Assembly (NCBI RefSeq): GCF_030848565.1
Contig: NZ_JAVDDV010000006.1
Coordinates: forward strand, 124,001-188,000
Length of the DNA: 64,000 bases
Direction: 5' to 3'
Source: Natronolimnohabitans sp. A-GB9
GTDB taxonomy: Archaea; Halobacteriota; Halobacteria; Halobacteriales; Natrialbaceae
Shown here one piece after another: positions 9,089-18,212 of this stretch (its first letter is position 1; every line of letters begins with the position of its first letter). The position numbers and the translations under genes were made by a program. The notes beneath the pieces were generated by a model. The model had not been told where the DNA came from. It did not search any database and saw only the letters and a list, made by a program, of their open reading frames with translations.

Positions 9089-9745
9089 ATGGGACTGCTC
9101 GACGGTCTCCGCGCCGTTCTCGGCTTACGCGCCGAAACCGATGCCAGACGCGACGCCGATCCCGACGATCTCTTCGGGATGAGCACCGCCTACCTCACGA
9201 TGGAGGCCGAACTCGGCTACGAGTCGGCCGACGTCGGCGCGCTCTGTTTCTCCGGCGTCGACTCGAGCAGCTTTCGTGACGCCGTCGACGAGGTCGAGGC
9301 GATCTTAGCGGCCGGCCGCGAGGAGACCGGTACCGACTTTCGGGTCACCAGCGACGACCACGGCTATCACTGGGTCGTCCTCGAGGATACCGATCCGGAG
9401 GACCTGATCACGAGCATGCACTTTGCCGCGGACACGTTCATCGAACACGGGTACGGCTCGCGGCTGCTCGCCGCGCTCTTCGCTTACGAGGACGGCGATG
9501 GCGCCTCGCGCCATCGTGGCGGAGGCGGTGGAACCGCCGAAGCAGACGGCACTCCCGTCTACTGGATCTACTCGTTCCGTCGGGGCCGGTTCTACCCCTT
9601 CGCCCCCCGCCCCGGACGGGAACGAGACTCGAGTGCGGAGTTCAAACTCGAGGCGGCCTTAGACGGCGAACTCGAGATCGAACGCGAGAAAGAGTACTGG
9701 TATCCGCTGTGGCCGAGCTCGAGCGGGACACACCCCTGGGAGTGA
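9089..9745 (+). CDS. PspA-associated protein PspAB-like
   Basis: A 218-residue protein starting MGLLDGLRAVLGLRA. The pattern YLTMEAELGY near residue 35, HYHW-type (HGYHWVVLE) and YWIYSFRRGRFYPFAP near the end match the haloarchaeal family that sits next to htpX and is named for PspA association. The role in envelope stress is inferred from this context. No catalytic motif is seen. Confidence 0.78.
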   Translation: MGLLDGLRAVLGLRAETDARRDADPDDLFGMSTAYLTMEAELGYESADVGALCFSGVDSSSFRDAVDEVEAILAAGREETGTDFRVTSDDHGYHWVVLEDTDPEDLITSMHFAADTFIEHGYGSRLLAALFAYEDGDGASRHRGGGGGTAEADGTPVYWIYSFRRGRFYPFAPRPGRERDSSAEFKLEAALDGELEIEREKEYWYPLWPSSSGTHPWE

Positions 9746-10066
9746 CCACCAACGGCCGACGGTCGATGTCGACCGTTGTCGGCTCTACACCGGATCACCT
9801 CGATACCAAACTATGTTGGCATCACGTGTATGTGTAGGAGGCACATAGAGCGAAGCGTACGGCAGGAAGCCACCAAGCCACATCATCACCAACTGCGCCA
9901 TACACCAGTTGCCCCCCCTTTTTCCTGCCGACACTTTCAGTCACCATCCAGCCACAAGGCTGTCCGACCGACTGCAGCCGAGGCCGAAGCCGGTGCCGCG
10001 TTCGATCTCCCGTGATGCTGTCCGTTGTCGCATCCATTATATCGATCCGTTCGGTAACCTCAGCCA
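9746..10066. other. Intergenic region with a TATA box at its end
   Basis: About 320 bp with no credible gene. The ORFs here are random-looking. The last 30 bp contain TTATAT at 10037-10042, about 27 bp before the GTG start of the next gene. Confidence 0.5.
10037..10042 (+). promoter_or_regulatory. TATA box of the PQQ-like gene
   Basis: TTATAT lies about 27 bp before the GTG at 10067, the spacing expected for a leaderless haloarchaeal transcript. Confidence 0.55.
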
Positions 10067-11263
10067 GTGACTGACTGGAATCAGTTCAAAGGCGACCCAC
10101 GGCACTCTGGAGTGCGTCGTGACCTCGAGGGACCGGATCGCGTCTCGGAGCGCTGGACGGCGGATCTCGTCGGCCCGGCCGGCTCTCCGGTCCTCGATCG
10201 TGACACCGTCTTCGTCGGGACGAGCCACGGCAACTGCTATGCGTTCGATCGCGAGACCGGCCGACGGCGCTGGACGTTCGAAACGACGGTTGCGACCGAT
10301 GAGACGCCGGTCGTCACCCGCGACTCGCTATTTTTGGGGACCGAAGACGGCACCGTCTTCGCACTCGATCCCGCGACCGGCGACCTGCAGTGGGAACGAG
10401 CGCTTTCGGACGGTCGCGAGCCCGCCCTCGCGCTGGCCGACGGTCGGCTCTACGTCGGCCACACGGCGGGGGTCTCGACGCTCGAGCCCGCGACGGGCGA
10501 AACGATCTGGACTCACGAAACCGACGCGCCAGTCGTCGGCACGCCGGCAGCCGAGCACCCGCGGGACCGCAAGCGCCGCCACGATCGATCTCACAGTCCG
10601 GACGAGGACGAACTGGATCTCCTCTCACTCGAGGACGCGCGAATGGACGAGGAGGGAACGGACGACGGGACTCGGGTCTACGTCGGGACCGCCGACGAGA
10701 CGATCCACGCCCTCGCGGCCGACACCGGGGAGGAGCGCTGGACTGCACCGGTCGGCGGGGCAGTCGTCGACGGCCCGACGATCGTCGACGGGCGCGTCTA
10801 CGTCGCCGACGACGACGGAACGCTCGTCGCGTTACACGCCGACAACGGACAGTCGTGGTTCACTTACCGGAGTCAGGACGACTTTACGACGGCGCCGACC
10901 GTCCTTCCTGACGCAAGCGCGACGTTCGTCGGCGCCGCCGACGGCTACCTCCACGTCACCGACACCACCTTCGGCCGCCGCAAACTGCGGGGCTGGCTGT
11001 TCTCGAAGAAAGGCGTCGCCCTCGACGGCGAGGTCCGCTCGAGTCCGGTCGTCGTCGGCGACGTCCTCTGTGTCGGCGACTCGACGGGATCGCTGTACGG
11101 CGTCGACGTCTCCGGCGACGCCGAGGACTGCGATCTGCTCTGGCACTTCGGCCTCGAGGATGGGGTGACGGCCACGCCTGCACTCGGCGAGACCGAACTG
11201 TTCGTCGGCGGTGGTGACCGTCTCCACTGTCTCGAGTGGACGCTCGAGGAGTCGCGACTCTGA
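10067..11263 (+). CDS. PQQ-like beta-propeller repeat protein
   Basis: A 398-residue protein built of repeated blades with the PQQ signature (AFDRETGRRRW, ALDPATGDLQWE, TLEPATGETIW, ALAADTGEERW, ALHADNGQSW, YGVDVSGDAED). No signal peptide, so probably cytoplasmic. Blade proteins like this serve as binding or assembly platforms; a ligand cannot be read. An acidic insert (residues about 175-200) separates the blades. The start is GTG, supported by a TATA box at the right distance. Its stop codon is the first TGA of a family A repeat. Confidence 0.85.
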   Translation: MTDWNQFKGDPRHSGVRRDLEGPDRVSERWTADLVGPAGSPVLDRDTVFVGTSHGNCYAFDRETGRRRWTFETTVATDETPVVTRDSLFLGTEDGTVFALDPATGDLQWERALSDGREPALALADGRLYVGHTAGVSTLEPATGETIWTHETDAPVVGTPAAEHPRDRKRRHDRSHSPDEDELDLLSLEDARMDEEGTDDGTRVYVGTADETIHALAADTGEERWTAPVGGAVVDGPTIVDGRVYVADDDGTLVALHADNGQSWFTYRSQDDFTTAPTVLPDASATFVGAADGYLHVTDTTFGRRKLRGWLFSKKGVALDGEVRSSPVVVGDVLCVGDSTGSLYGVDVSGDAEDCDLLWHFGLEDGVTATPALGETELFVGGGDRLHCLEWTLEESRL

Positions 11264-11344
11264 TACGATTTCCTGTAAGTCATTGCCGGCGTAACCTCGA
11301 CCCGGGCGGCGGTTACGCCGGTACATCGGTACAGCAATCCGTAT
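11261..11344. repeat. Family A palindromic element overlapping the stop codon of the PQQ gene
   Basis: It starts TGATACGATTTCCTGTAAG at 11261, has GGCGTAACC...GGTTACGCC inverted arms around a CCCGGG-containing loop, and ends CAATCCGTAT at 11344. The TGA is the stop codon of the preceding gene. A half-site GATACGGTTTCCTGTA follows directly (11345 on). Confidence 0.8.
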
Positions 11345-11533
11345 GATACGGTTTCCTGTACTGAATTGTCGACACGCCAAAGCTGGGTCACGGTCCAGCG
11401 CTCGGCCTCGTTCGCTACTGGACTCTCGGTTTTCGGGTCGGTCGCCGAACGACTGCTGATAAACGCTCTCACCTACTGTCGGATCAACCCGACGCAGTCC
11501 TGCACTTTCACTTTCACTCCCCTGTTAACGAGG

Positions 11534-11540
11534 CTTTATG
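11534..11540 (+). promoter_or_regulatory. TATA box and RBS of radA
   Basis: CTTTATG at 11534-11540 sits about 25-30 bp before the radA ATG. An AAGGAG Shine-Dalgarno-like run is at 11554-11559. Which of the two dominates is not clear. Confidence 0.45.
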
Positions 11541-11564
11541 GGGGGTCCGGCACAAGGAGTGAAT

Positions 11565-12596
11565 ATGCCAGACGCAGACCTCGAGACCCTCCCCGGTGTC
11601 GGCCCGGCAACCGCAGACAAACTCCACGATGCAGGCTTCGACTCCTTCCAGAGTCTGGCCGTCGCTTCGCCCTCCGAACTGTCGAACACGGCCGACGTCG
11701 GCGAGTCCACCGCCGCGGACATCGTCAACGCAGCCCGTGACGCCGCCGACGTCGGCGGCTTCGAAACCGGCTCGACGGTACTAGAACGACGCAACGAGAT
11801 CGGCAAACTCTCCTGGCACATCGACGAGGTCGACGACCTCCTCGGTGGCGGGATCGAGACCCAGTCGATCACCGAAGTGTACGGCGAGTTCGGGTCGGGC
11901 AAATCGCAGGTCACCCATCAGATGGCCGTCAACGTCCAGCTCCCCAAGGAGGTCGGCGGCCTCCACGGCAGCGCGATGTTCATCGACAGCGAGGATACGT
12001 TCCGTCCGGAACGGATCGACGATATGGTCCGTGGCCTGCCGGACGAAGCGATCGACGCGGCCCTCGAGGACCGCGAGATCGAGGGTAGTGCCGACGACGA
12101 GGACGCCGTCGACGAACTCGTCGAGGACGTGCTAGACAAGATCCACGTCGCGAAGGCGTTCAACTCCAACCACCAGATGTTGCTGGCCGAGAAGGCCCAG
12201 GAACTGGCCAGCGAACACGAGGACTCGGAGTACCCGGTCCGTCTGCTCGCGGTCGACTCGCTGACCGCTCACTTCCGTGCCGAGTACGTCGGCCGTGGCG
12301 AACTCGCGGACCGACAACAGAAGCTCAACAAACACCTCCACGACCTGGACAAGGTCGGTAACCTCTACAACACCGCCGTCATCGTCACGAACCAGGTCGC
12401 ATCGAACCCCGACTCGTTCTTCGGCGACCCGACCCAGCCGATCGGTGGAAACATCCTCGGACACAAGTCTACGTTCCGGATCTATCTGCGAAAGTCCAAA
12501 GGCGACAAGCGGATCGTCCGTCTGGTCGACGCGCCGAACCTCGCCGACGGCGAGGCCGTCATGCGGGTTCAGGACGAAGGCCTGAAGCCGGAGTAG
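11565..12596 (+). CDS. radA: DNA recombinase RadA
   Basis: A 343-residue RecA/Rad51-family strand-exchange protein. The N-terminal helix-hairpin-helix domain reads [15 protein letters not shown]. Walker A is GEFGSGKSQ near residue 107 and Walker B is [11 protein letters not shown] near residue 229. The L1/L2 region includes NQVASNPD. It forms filaments on single-stranded DNA for homologous recombination. MPDADLE at 11565 is preferred over an upstream in-frame ATG because it matches the known start of the family and has a good RBS. Confidence 0.96.
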   Translation: MPDADLETLPGVGPATADKLHDAGFDSFQSLAVASPSELSNTADVGESTAADIVNAARDAADVGGFETGSTVLERRNEIGKLSWHIDEVDDLLGGGIETQSITEVYGEFGSGKSQVTHQMAVNVQLPKEVGGLHGSAMFIDSEDTFRPERIDDMVRGLPDEAIDAALEDREIEGSADDEDAVDELVEDVLDKIHVAKAFNSNHQMLLAEKAQELASEHEDSEYPVRLLAVDSLTAHFRAEYVGRGELADRQQKLNKHLHDLDKVGNLYNTAVIVTNQVASNPDSFFGDPTQPIGGNILGHKSTFRIYLRKSKGDKRIVRLVDAPNLADGEAVMRVQDEGLKPE

Positions 12597-12715
12597 CGAT
12601 CGCTTTTCGTTTTCGATAGGCGGGCCAGGCAGTTCACGACGTACCCGATACGAAGCGTGACAGCGTTGTGACTCGAGTCGAGTCAGAATACGGAAAAGCG
12701 ACGTTCAGACGGGTC

Positions 12716-12790
12716 GTTGTAATCGATTACCGTCGATCGCCGGCCCCGTATCTGGCGATCGCCGGAACATAGCTACAACGATCCGTATCA
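12716..12790. repeat. Family A palindromic element overlapping the sufU stop
   Basis: It ends CCGTATCA at 12783-12790. The terminal TCA is the complement of the sufU stop TGA. Arms GTTGTAATCGATTACCG and TAGCTACAACG flank an inner pair GATCGCC/GGCGATC. Confidence 0.78.
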
Positions 12791-13207
12791 GTCTTCGGTC
12801 GTCGTCTTGTCCTTCTCGAGTTCGCCCATGTAGATCTCCGCGCCGTCCTGTGCGACCTTCTCGGCGAGGACGGCACACTTGACCCGCATCGGCGAGATGT
12901 CGACGCCGAGCATGTCGATGATGTCGTCGCGGTCCATCTCGAGCAGTTCGTCGACGGTCTTGCCCTGCAGTTCTTTCGAGAGCATACTCGCAGAGGCCTG
13001 ACTGATCGCACAGCCGTCACCGGAGAAGGCCACCTGCTCGATCGTCTCCTCGTCGTCGTCGAGGACGACGTCCATGCGAATCTCGTCGCCACACATCGGG
13101 TTCTCGCCGACGTGGGTAAACGTTGGATCCTCGAGTTTCCCGTAGTTGCGGGGATTCTTGTAGTGATCGAGGATCTGCTGTCTGTACATATCCGAGCCCA
13201 GTCCCAT
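12788..13207 (-). CDS. sufU: Iron-sulfur scaffold / sulfur-transfer protein SufU-like
   Basis: A 139-residue U-type protein. The three conserved cysteines are visible: NPMCGDE near residue 41, GDGCAISQASASM near residue 67, and VKCAVLA near residue 117. In this family they accept sulfur from a SufS desulfurase or hold a nascent cluster. SufS lies about 2.2 kb away on the same strand, separated by three unrelated genes. The start at 13207 gives MGLGSDMYRQ; the alternative MYRQQILDHY is also reasonable. The TGA stop is inside a family A repeat. Confidence 0.88.
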   Translation of the reverse strand: MGLGSDMYRQQILDHYKNPRNYGKLEDPTFTHVGENPMCGDEIRMDVVLDDDEETIEQVAFSGDGCAISQASASMLSKELQGKTVDELLEMDRDDIIDMLGVDISPMRVKCAVLAEKVAQDGAEIYMGELEKDKTTTED

Positions 13208-13411
13208 TGCTACGTACGAATAGAGAGGAGAGTTGTAAAAGGGTTCCGGGGCGCTGAACCGTCCGTTACCGAAACCGGTTACTGCGGCGAGACTCGCGCG
13301 GTTCGTGTTCGGATCCACTCGTGGTGGTCGCTAACAACCCACAGCCAGCGGAGGAAGAAACGAGCCTTCGGCGTCGGTCGTGGTCTCGAGAACGGTTGGT
13401 GGCCGGTACTG

Positions 13412-13660
13412 CTACGTCGACCCCTGGTCGATTGGGGGATTGAGGTAGCAGGCGTCGATGACCACGAGCACGCCGATAGCTGCCGCGACGAACATCGCCT
13501 GCACTACCGACACGCTCAGGACGTGTGCCACGACCAGTGCAACCGCGAATACGACCGGGATGATCCCCAACAGGAGATCGTACCGGCTGGCCTTGGCGAG
13601 AACACCGACCAGGGACTCGAACGGATCCCGTTCGGGACGGCCGATTGTCGTCTCCTGCAT
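13412..13660 (-). CDS. Small two-helix membrane protein
   Basis: An 82-residue protein, MQETTIGRPERD then two hydrophobic segments (about 26-46 and 49-70) and a short polar tail. It resembles small haloarchaeal DUF proteins of no known role. The second in-frame ATG (13660) is chosen over 13669 only because it removes an odd MRT start. Confidence 0.6.
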   Translation of the reverse strand: MQETTIGRPERDPFESLVGVLAKASRYDLLLGIIPVVFAVALVVAHVLSVSVVQAMFVAAAIGVLVVIDACYLNPPIDQGST

Positions 13661-13778
13661 GGTTCTCACCTCGGCGGTCGCTAGTAGACGTTGCCGTATA
13701 GGAAAAACCTTTGGTGAGTTTGGTGTTGTTTAGGAGCCAACGTGCGGTCCGGTAGCGTGGCCGTCGAACGGTCGACAG

Positions 13779-14414
13779 CTACCGCTCGCCGGCGAGTTCG
13801 CGGTCGAACTGCGTGAGGTATTCGCGGACGACCGTCGCACGTTCGTCAGCCAAGTCGCGGCCGACGTCGGTGTACATCCGGTTAGGGAGATCGAGGATCT
13901 TCTTGTGGAGGTGGTTGTACTGTGTCGCTCCGGCCGCGGTGTCGTCGTCGGCGACGGAGGTTCCGGGATCGTACATCGGCTGTCCCAGCGCCCCGCCGTG
14001 GGCGAAGGTCCGTGCGATCCCGACCGCGCCGAGCGCGTCGAGGTTGTCCGCGTCGCTGACGAGTTCGGCCTCGAGAGTCTCGGGTTCGATCGTGTTCGAG
14101 TACCGGTGGGCACGAACGCAGTGTTGGACGTGATCGATCGTCTCGGGACTCGCACCGACGTCCTCGAGGATGCGGCCGGCTTCCCTTGCCCCCCACGCTG
14201 CGTGGTCGTCGATCTCGCCGCGGTCTTCCTTCTCGCGGCCGATGTCGTGAAGGAAGACGGCGAGGTTTACGATGCGGTCGTCGATCCCGTCGGCCGGGTG
14301 GCGATCGACCAGCGTCTCGGCGAGCGTCGCAACCCGTTGGACGTGATGCCAGTCGTGGGCCGGTGGTGCGTCCTCGAAATAGGAGCGGGCGCGGGTTCGA
14401 ACGGTCTCGAGCAT
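13779..14414 (-). CDS. HD-domain phosphohydrolase
   Basis: A 211-residue protein with HDWHHVQRV near residue 20, FLHDIGREKED near residue 53 and HVQHCVRAHRYSN near residue 95. These are the HD metal-binding H...HD...H...D pattern of the HD hydrolase superfamily. Substrates in the family are nucleotides or phosphates; here the substrate is unknown. It stands alone with a GC-rich intergenic region on each side. Confidence 0.85.
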   Translation of the reverse strand: MLETVRTRARSYFEDAPPAHDWHHVQRVATLAETLVDRHPADGIDDRIVNLAVFLHDIGREKEDRGEIDDHAAWGAREAGRILEDVGASPETIDHVQHCVRAHRYSNTIEPETLEAELVSDADNLDALGAVGIARTFAHGGALGQPMYDPGTSVADDDTAAGATQYNHLHKKILDLPNRMYTDVGRDLADERATVVREYLTQFDRELAGER

Positions 14415-14563
14415 GGCTGCGTGTTCCGCCGAGAAGAGAATAAGCGACCCGTTCGATCGATGGTATCCTCACGATGCGACGGTATACGGTTGGCTGTCCC
14501 GACGTTTCGACACGCCGGCGACTCGTCTGTGAGTGGATCGATGCTGACGGACAGCCGTCCGTC

Positions 14564-14647
14564 TCGTACGGTCTCCTGTCGTCACTGGCCGCCGATCGCC
14601 GACCCTGCCCTGGCGATGGCGGGAACTCGGGACAGCAGTCCGTATCA
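14564..14647. repeat. Family A palindromic element overlapping the stop of the HTH gene
   Basis: It ends CAGCAGTCCGTATCA at 14647; the last TCA is the complement of the stop TGA of the 14645-15070 gene. The left end has CGTACGGTCTCCTGTCGTC, a shorter match. Inner sequence includes CGATCGCC and GGCGATGGCGGG. Confidence 0.7.
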
Positions 14648-15070
14648 ATCACTCATCGACGTGGAATCCCCGTTGTGGCCGTTTTGGTGTCGCTCGAGCG
14701 ATCGACAGCTGTGGACCAGCTGATCGGGGATATCGGCCGCGTTCGCGTACAGCGCCTCGAGGACGGCTTCGATTTCTTCGAATCGCGGCCCGCGATACGC
14801 ACGGAACGGGTCTCGTTGCCACTCGACGAACTCCGATGCCTCGAGCAGCGGAAGATGTTGATGGTGGAGTTGAACGCGTAACTCCGTGGGATCGTCCGGA
14901 AGGTGGTGATTGTCTGCGGCGTTCGGTAACGAAACGTAGCCGCCGTCCTCGACGTCCATGAGCGCGTCGACCACCTGTCGTCGTGGTTCGGCAGCGAGCG
15001 CAGTGAAGATTCGATTCCATCGATACACGACCCGTTCGGGGTCGCGGTTCCGCTCTGGAGACATATACAC
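14645..15070 (-). CDS. Winged-helix (DUF7344-like) regulator
   Basis: A 141-residue protein. Residues about 15-70 (RVVYRWNRIFTALAAEPRRQ and after) look like the winged-helix region of haloarchaeal ArsR-like regulators, with LRVQLHHQHLPLLEASEFVEW typical of the DUF7344 group, whose members are often tied to small-molecule or light-response genes. The start could be 15070 or the internal ATG at 15064. The upstream sequence is AT-rich with a TATATAATAAAC run. It stands alone. Confidence 0.72.
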   Translation of the reverse strand: MYMSPERNRDPERVVYRWNRIFTALAAEPRRQVVDALMDVEDGGYVSLPNAADNHHLPDDPTELRVQLHHQHLPLLEASEFVEWQRDPFRAYRGPRFEEIEAVLEALYANAADIPDQLVHSCRSLERHQNGHNGDSTSMSD

Positions 15071-15292
15071 GTATTATGGAGACTATATAATAAACATTGG
15101 TGTAAAATACTACTCGATCATAGTGACAGTGTGACACAGTATCGTGATTGGGGGTGATCGGTCGAGAATCGGTTTACGTCCCGTAGAACGTCGATATTTA
15201 ACATCCCCGTGGCGGCGCGAAACGGTCGCTTCGACGTTTCCCTACCAATCGTCGAACTTTGCCTGTCGTCCCTCGCCGAGACGGGCCACACC

Positions 15293-15406
15293 TCATACTG
15301 TCGGAAAGCAGTCAGTAAGACGTCGGTCGCGAACGCGCGGCCGTCACCCGTTGGGACGGCCGCAGTCGCGCGACCGATCGGTGAATCGTTCTGTCCGGCA
15401 GTATCA
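15293..15406. repeat. Family B palindromic element overlapping the sufS stop
   Basis: It starts TCATACTGTCGGAAAGCAG and ends CTGTCCGGCAGTATCA at 15406. The TCA is the complement of the sufS stop. The interior CGGTCGCGAACGCGCGGCC repeats the copy at 16976-17084 almost base for base. Confidence 0.8.
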
Positions 15407-16648
15407 GCTGAAGAGCTGCCGCGCGTCGTCTAAGGCCGCGACCAGTTTGTCGACTTCCTCGCGAGTGTTGTAGACGTAGAAAGACGCTCGAGTCGATGCG
15501 GGGACGCCCAGTTTGTCGTGCAGCGGCTGGGTACAGTGATCGCCCGCGCGAACGGCGATGGTGTGGTCGTTCAGAATCGAGGTGAGATCATGGGCGTGGA
15601 CGCCGTCGACGTTGAAGCTGACGAGACCGCCACGATCGGAACCGCCCTCGGGACCGTAGATCTCGACGTCGCCTTCGGCCGCAAGTCGCTCGTAGGCGTA
15701 GGCGGCCAACTCCTCCTCGTGAGCCTGAATGCGATCCATCCCGATTTCCTCGAGCCAGTCGATCGCGGCCGTTAAGCCGACGGCCTCGGCGATCGGTGGC
15801 GTTCCGGGTTCGAACTTCCAGGGGAGGTCGCCCCACGTCGACTCCTCGAACGTAACCTTGCGGATCATACCGCCGCCATAGAGGTACGGCTCCATCTCCT
15901 CGAGGAGTTCCTGCTTGCCGTAGAGGACACCGATTCCGGTGGGACCGGCCATCTTGTGTCCCGAGAAAGCATAGAAGTCGGCGCCGATCTCGCCGACGTC
16001 GACGGGACGGTTGGGGACCGCCTGTGCGCCGTCGATGAACGCGAGCGCGTCGTGGTCGTGGGCGAGGTCGGTCAGTTCGGAGACGGGGTTGACCGTCCCC
16101 AGGGTGTTCGAGACGTGGACCGCCGAGACGAGTGCCGCGTCGTCGTCGATGAGTTCGCGGGCGTGGTCCATGTCGAGTCGGCCGGTGTCGTCGACCCGGA
16201 TGTACTCGACGTCGGCACCAGTCTGTTTAGCGATCTGTTGCCAGGTCACGAGCGAGGCGTGGTGTTCCATCTCCGTGAGAACGACCCTGTCGCCGGGCTC
16301 GAGTTCGTTCAGCCCCCACGAGTAGGCGATCAGGTTCTCGCCTTCGGTCGTGTTCTTCGTGAAGATGACCTCCTCGCGGCCGTCCGCGCCGATAAACTCG
16401 GCGACGCGGTCGTGGGCCTCCTCGTAGGCAATCGAGGCCTCCTGACTGAGGTGGTGTATCCCGCGGTGGACGTTCGAGTTGTACCGACGGTAGTAGTCGC
16501 TCATCGCGTCGACGACCGGATCGGGGGTCTGGGTCGTCGCCGCGTTGTCGAGATAGACGACCTGCTGGCCGTCGAACTCGCGCTCGAGAATAGGGAACTC
16601 GTCGCGGATTGCCTCGACGTCGAGTGGCTCGAGGTTCTGTTGACTCAT
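15404..16648 (-). CDS. sufS: Cysteine desulfurase SufS
   Basis: A 414-residue PLP-dependent enzyme. YLDNAATTQTP opens the fold. The PLP lysine is in FYAFSGHKMAGPTG near residue 225, and the catalytic persulfide cysteine is in VRAGDHCTQPLH near residue 370. It removes sulfur from L-cysteine for Fe-S cluster assembly, with SufU as the likely acceptor. SufBCD is not in the window. The start MSQQNLEPLD is the only good one. The stop codon is part of a family B repeat. Confidence 0.95.
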   Translation of the reverse strand: MSQQNLEPLDVEAIRDEFPILEREFDGQQVVYLDNAATTQTPDPVVDAMSDYYRRYNSNVHRGIHHLSQEASIAYEEAHDRVAEFIGADGREEVIFTKNTTEGENLIAYSWGLNELEPGDRVVLTEMEHHASLVTWQQIAKQTGADVEYIRVDDTGRLDMDHARELIDDDAALVSAVHVSNTLGTVNPVSELTDLAHDHDALAFIDGAQAVPNRPVDVGEIGADFYAFSGHKMAGPTGIGVLYGKQELLEEMEPYLYGGGMIRKVTFEESTWGDLPWKFEPGTPPIAEAVGLTAAIDWLEEIGMDRIQAHEEELAAYAYERLAAEGDVEIYGPEGGSDRGGLVSFNVDGVHAHDLTSILNDHTIAVRAGDHCTQPLHDKLGVPASTRASFYVYNTREEVDKLVAALDDARQLFS

Positions 16649-16733
16649 TGTCTGTCTACAGGAACCCCAGACAAAACACTCCTTCGGTCTACGAAGTCGA
16701 TAACCGTCCGTTTCGGTGGTTCACGGCTTCGAA

Positions 16734-16813
16734 GGGGTGGGAAAGGTGGGAAGGGAGAGATCGGTTCGGTGGGTGGGTAGGTGGGTGGGTGCCTCGGCAG
16801 GGTCGGGGTGGGA
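16734..16813 (+). other. G-quadruplex-forming tract
   Basis: Two separate sets of four G-runs: GGGGTGGGAAAGGTGGGAAGGG, with runs of three or more G, starts near 16734; and GGTGGGTGGGTAGGTGGGTG starts near 16766 (two G3 runs, TAG spacer, two more). Such runs with one-base loops are strong G4 candidates. It lies 90-170 bp upstream of the sufS start codon on the non-coding strand. Confidence 0.6.
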
Positions 16814-16975
16814 TCGGTCCGTATTCCCCTGCCGGTCCAGTTTTTTCTTCCGATCGGCATATCGGTGTTCCCAAACATATTTGGTACTATTATCTCCCCT
16901 CTTTCATACTCGCCGGATTAGCAGTGAGATAGGGCGCTAAGCCCGCCTCAAGGAGCCGTTAACGGCGGCGAGTAG

Positions 16976-17084
16976 TACTGTCGGACAGCAGTCAGTGAGC
17001 CGTCGGTCGCGAACGCGCGGCCGTCACCCGCGGGACGGCCGCGGTCGCACGACCGATCGTCGAATCGTGCTGTCCAACAGTATA
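16976..17084. repeat. Family B palindromic element
   Basis: It starts TACTGTCGGACAGCAGTCAG and ends CTGTCCAACAGTAT. It shares the internal GGTCGCGAACGCGCGGCCG with the copy at 15293-15406. It sits in the sufS-ABC intergenic region. Confidence 0.78.
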
Positions 17085-17231
17085 AGACGGAGGTAGTTTG
17101 CATCGAAGATTGCTGTGGTCGGACAACGAGTCGAAACGAACCGTTTGCGTTCGGTATCGCCGGAGCCGGCACTTTCTCCGTCTGAAACGCTGACCCGTCA
17201 ATTATGTATCTATTTCGTGTTATGCCAGTAG

Positions 17232-18212
17232 ATGACTGCCATAGAGACGAGAGGGCTGACGAAGACGTACGGTGACCTCGTCGCCGTCGACGACCTCGAG
17301 TTGACCGTCGAGGAGGGCGAGGTGTTCGGCTTTCTGGGCCCCAACGGGGCCGGGAAGTCGACGACGATCAACATGTTGCTCGATTTCACCCGTCCGACAG
17401 CGGGTTCGGCGACGGTACTCGGCTACGACACACAGACCGAAGCCGACGCGATCAGTCCTCGTGTCGGTGTCCTCCCGGAAGGGTTCGACATCTATCCGCG
17501 CCTCTCGGGCCGCCGCCATATCGAGTTCGCGATCGAGACCAAAGACGCCGCCGACGATCCGGACGCGATCCTCGAGCGAATCGGGCTTTCGGCTGCAGAC
17601 GCCGCTCGGCCGGCCGGCGGCTACTCCAAGGGAATGCGCCAGCGACTGGCGACCGGGATGGCGCTGGTCGGCGATCCCGACCTGCTGATCATGGACGAAC
17701 CCTCGAGCGGTCTCGACCCCCATGGGATCCGCGAGATGCAGGATCTCGTCCGTTCGGAAGCCGAACGCGGGACGACGGTCTTCTTCTCGAGTCACATCTT
17801 GGAGCACGTCGAGGCGGTCTGTGACCGGGTCGGGGTGTTAAACGAGGGTGAACTCGTCGCCGTCGACACCATCGCAGGGCTGCGTGAATCGATCGGCGGC
17901 GGTGCGACGATGGAACTCACGATCGCCGAGGCCGCCGATGGACTGTGTCACGTCGCCGACGACGTCGACGGCGTCACCGACGTCGCCGTCTCCGGTCGCA
18001 CTCTCGAGTGTACGGTCACCGATTCGGCTGCGAAGGCCGATGTCGTGATCGCACTCGACGACGCCGGCGCGACGATCGAGGACGTCCGTATCGAGGACGT
18101 CTCGCTCGAGTCGCTGTTTACGACGCTGACCGACGGGGATACAGCGACCGATTCGGGCCAGGACGGAGACGGGACGACGCCCGCGACCGCGCGATCGGAG
18201 GTGGCCGAATGA
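17232..18212 (+). CDS. ABC transporter ATP-binding subunit
   Basis: A 326-residue ATPase: Walker A GPNGAGKST near residue 38, signature GGYSKGMRQR near residue 134, Walker B LLIMDEPSSGLDP near residue 154. The NatA/DrrA type pairs with a membrane permease and exports small molecules or ions. A C-terminal extension beyond residue 215 is acidic. Its stop overlaps the permease start (ATGA at 18209-18212). Confidence 0.92.
   Translation: MTAIETRGLTKTYGDLVAVDDLELTVEEGEVFGFLGPNGAGKSTTINMLLDFTRPTAGSATVLGYDTQTEADAISPRVGVLPEGFDIYPRLSGRRHIEFAIETKDAADDPDAILERIGLSAADAARPAGGYSKGMRQRLATGMALVGDPDLLIMDEPSSGLDPHGIREMQDLVRSEAERGTTVFFSSHILEHVEAVCDRVGVLNEGELVAVDTIAGLRESIGGGATMELTIAEAADGLCHVADDVDGVTDVAVSGRTLECTVTDSAAKADVVIALDDAGATIEDVRIEDVSLESLFTTLTDGDTATDSGQDGDGTTPATARSEVAE

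Larger units (their letters stand above)
16649..17231. other. Intergenic region with G-rich tract and repeat
   Basis: About 580 bp between the divergent sufS and ABC-transporter genes. It holds the G-rich tract at 16734-16813, a T-run TTTTTTCTTCC (about 16841), a family B element at 16976-17084 and the promoter of the ABC genes. Confidence 0.6.

Noticed and set aside
9776-10015. A 79-residue frame between pspAB and the PQQ-like gene
   Set aside because: Composition is not haloarchaeal (few acids, many His/Pro), no start signals.
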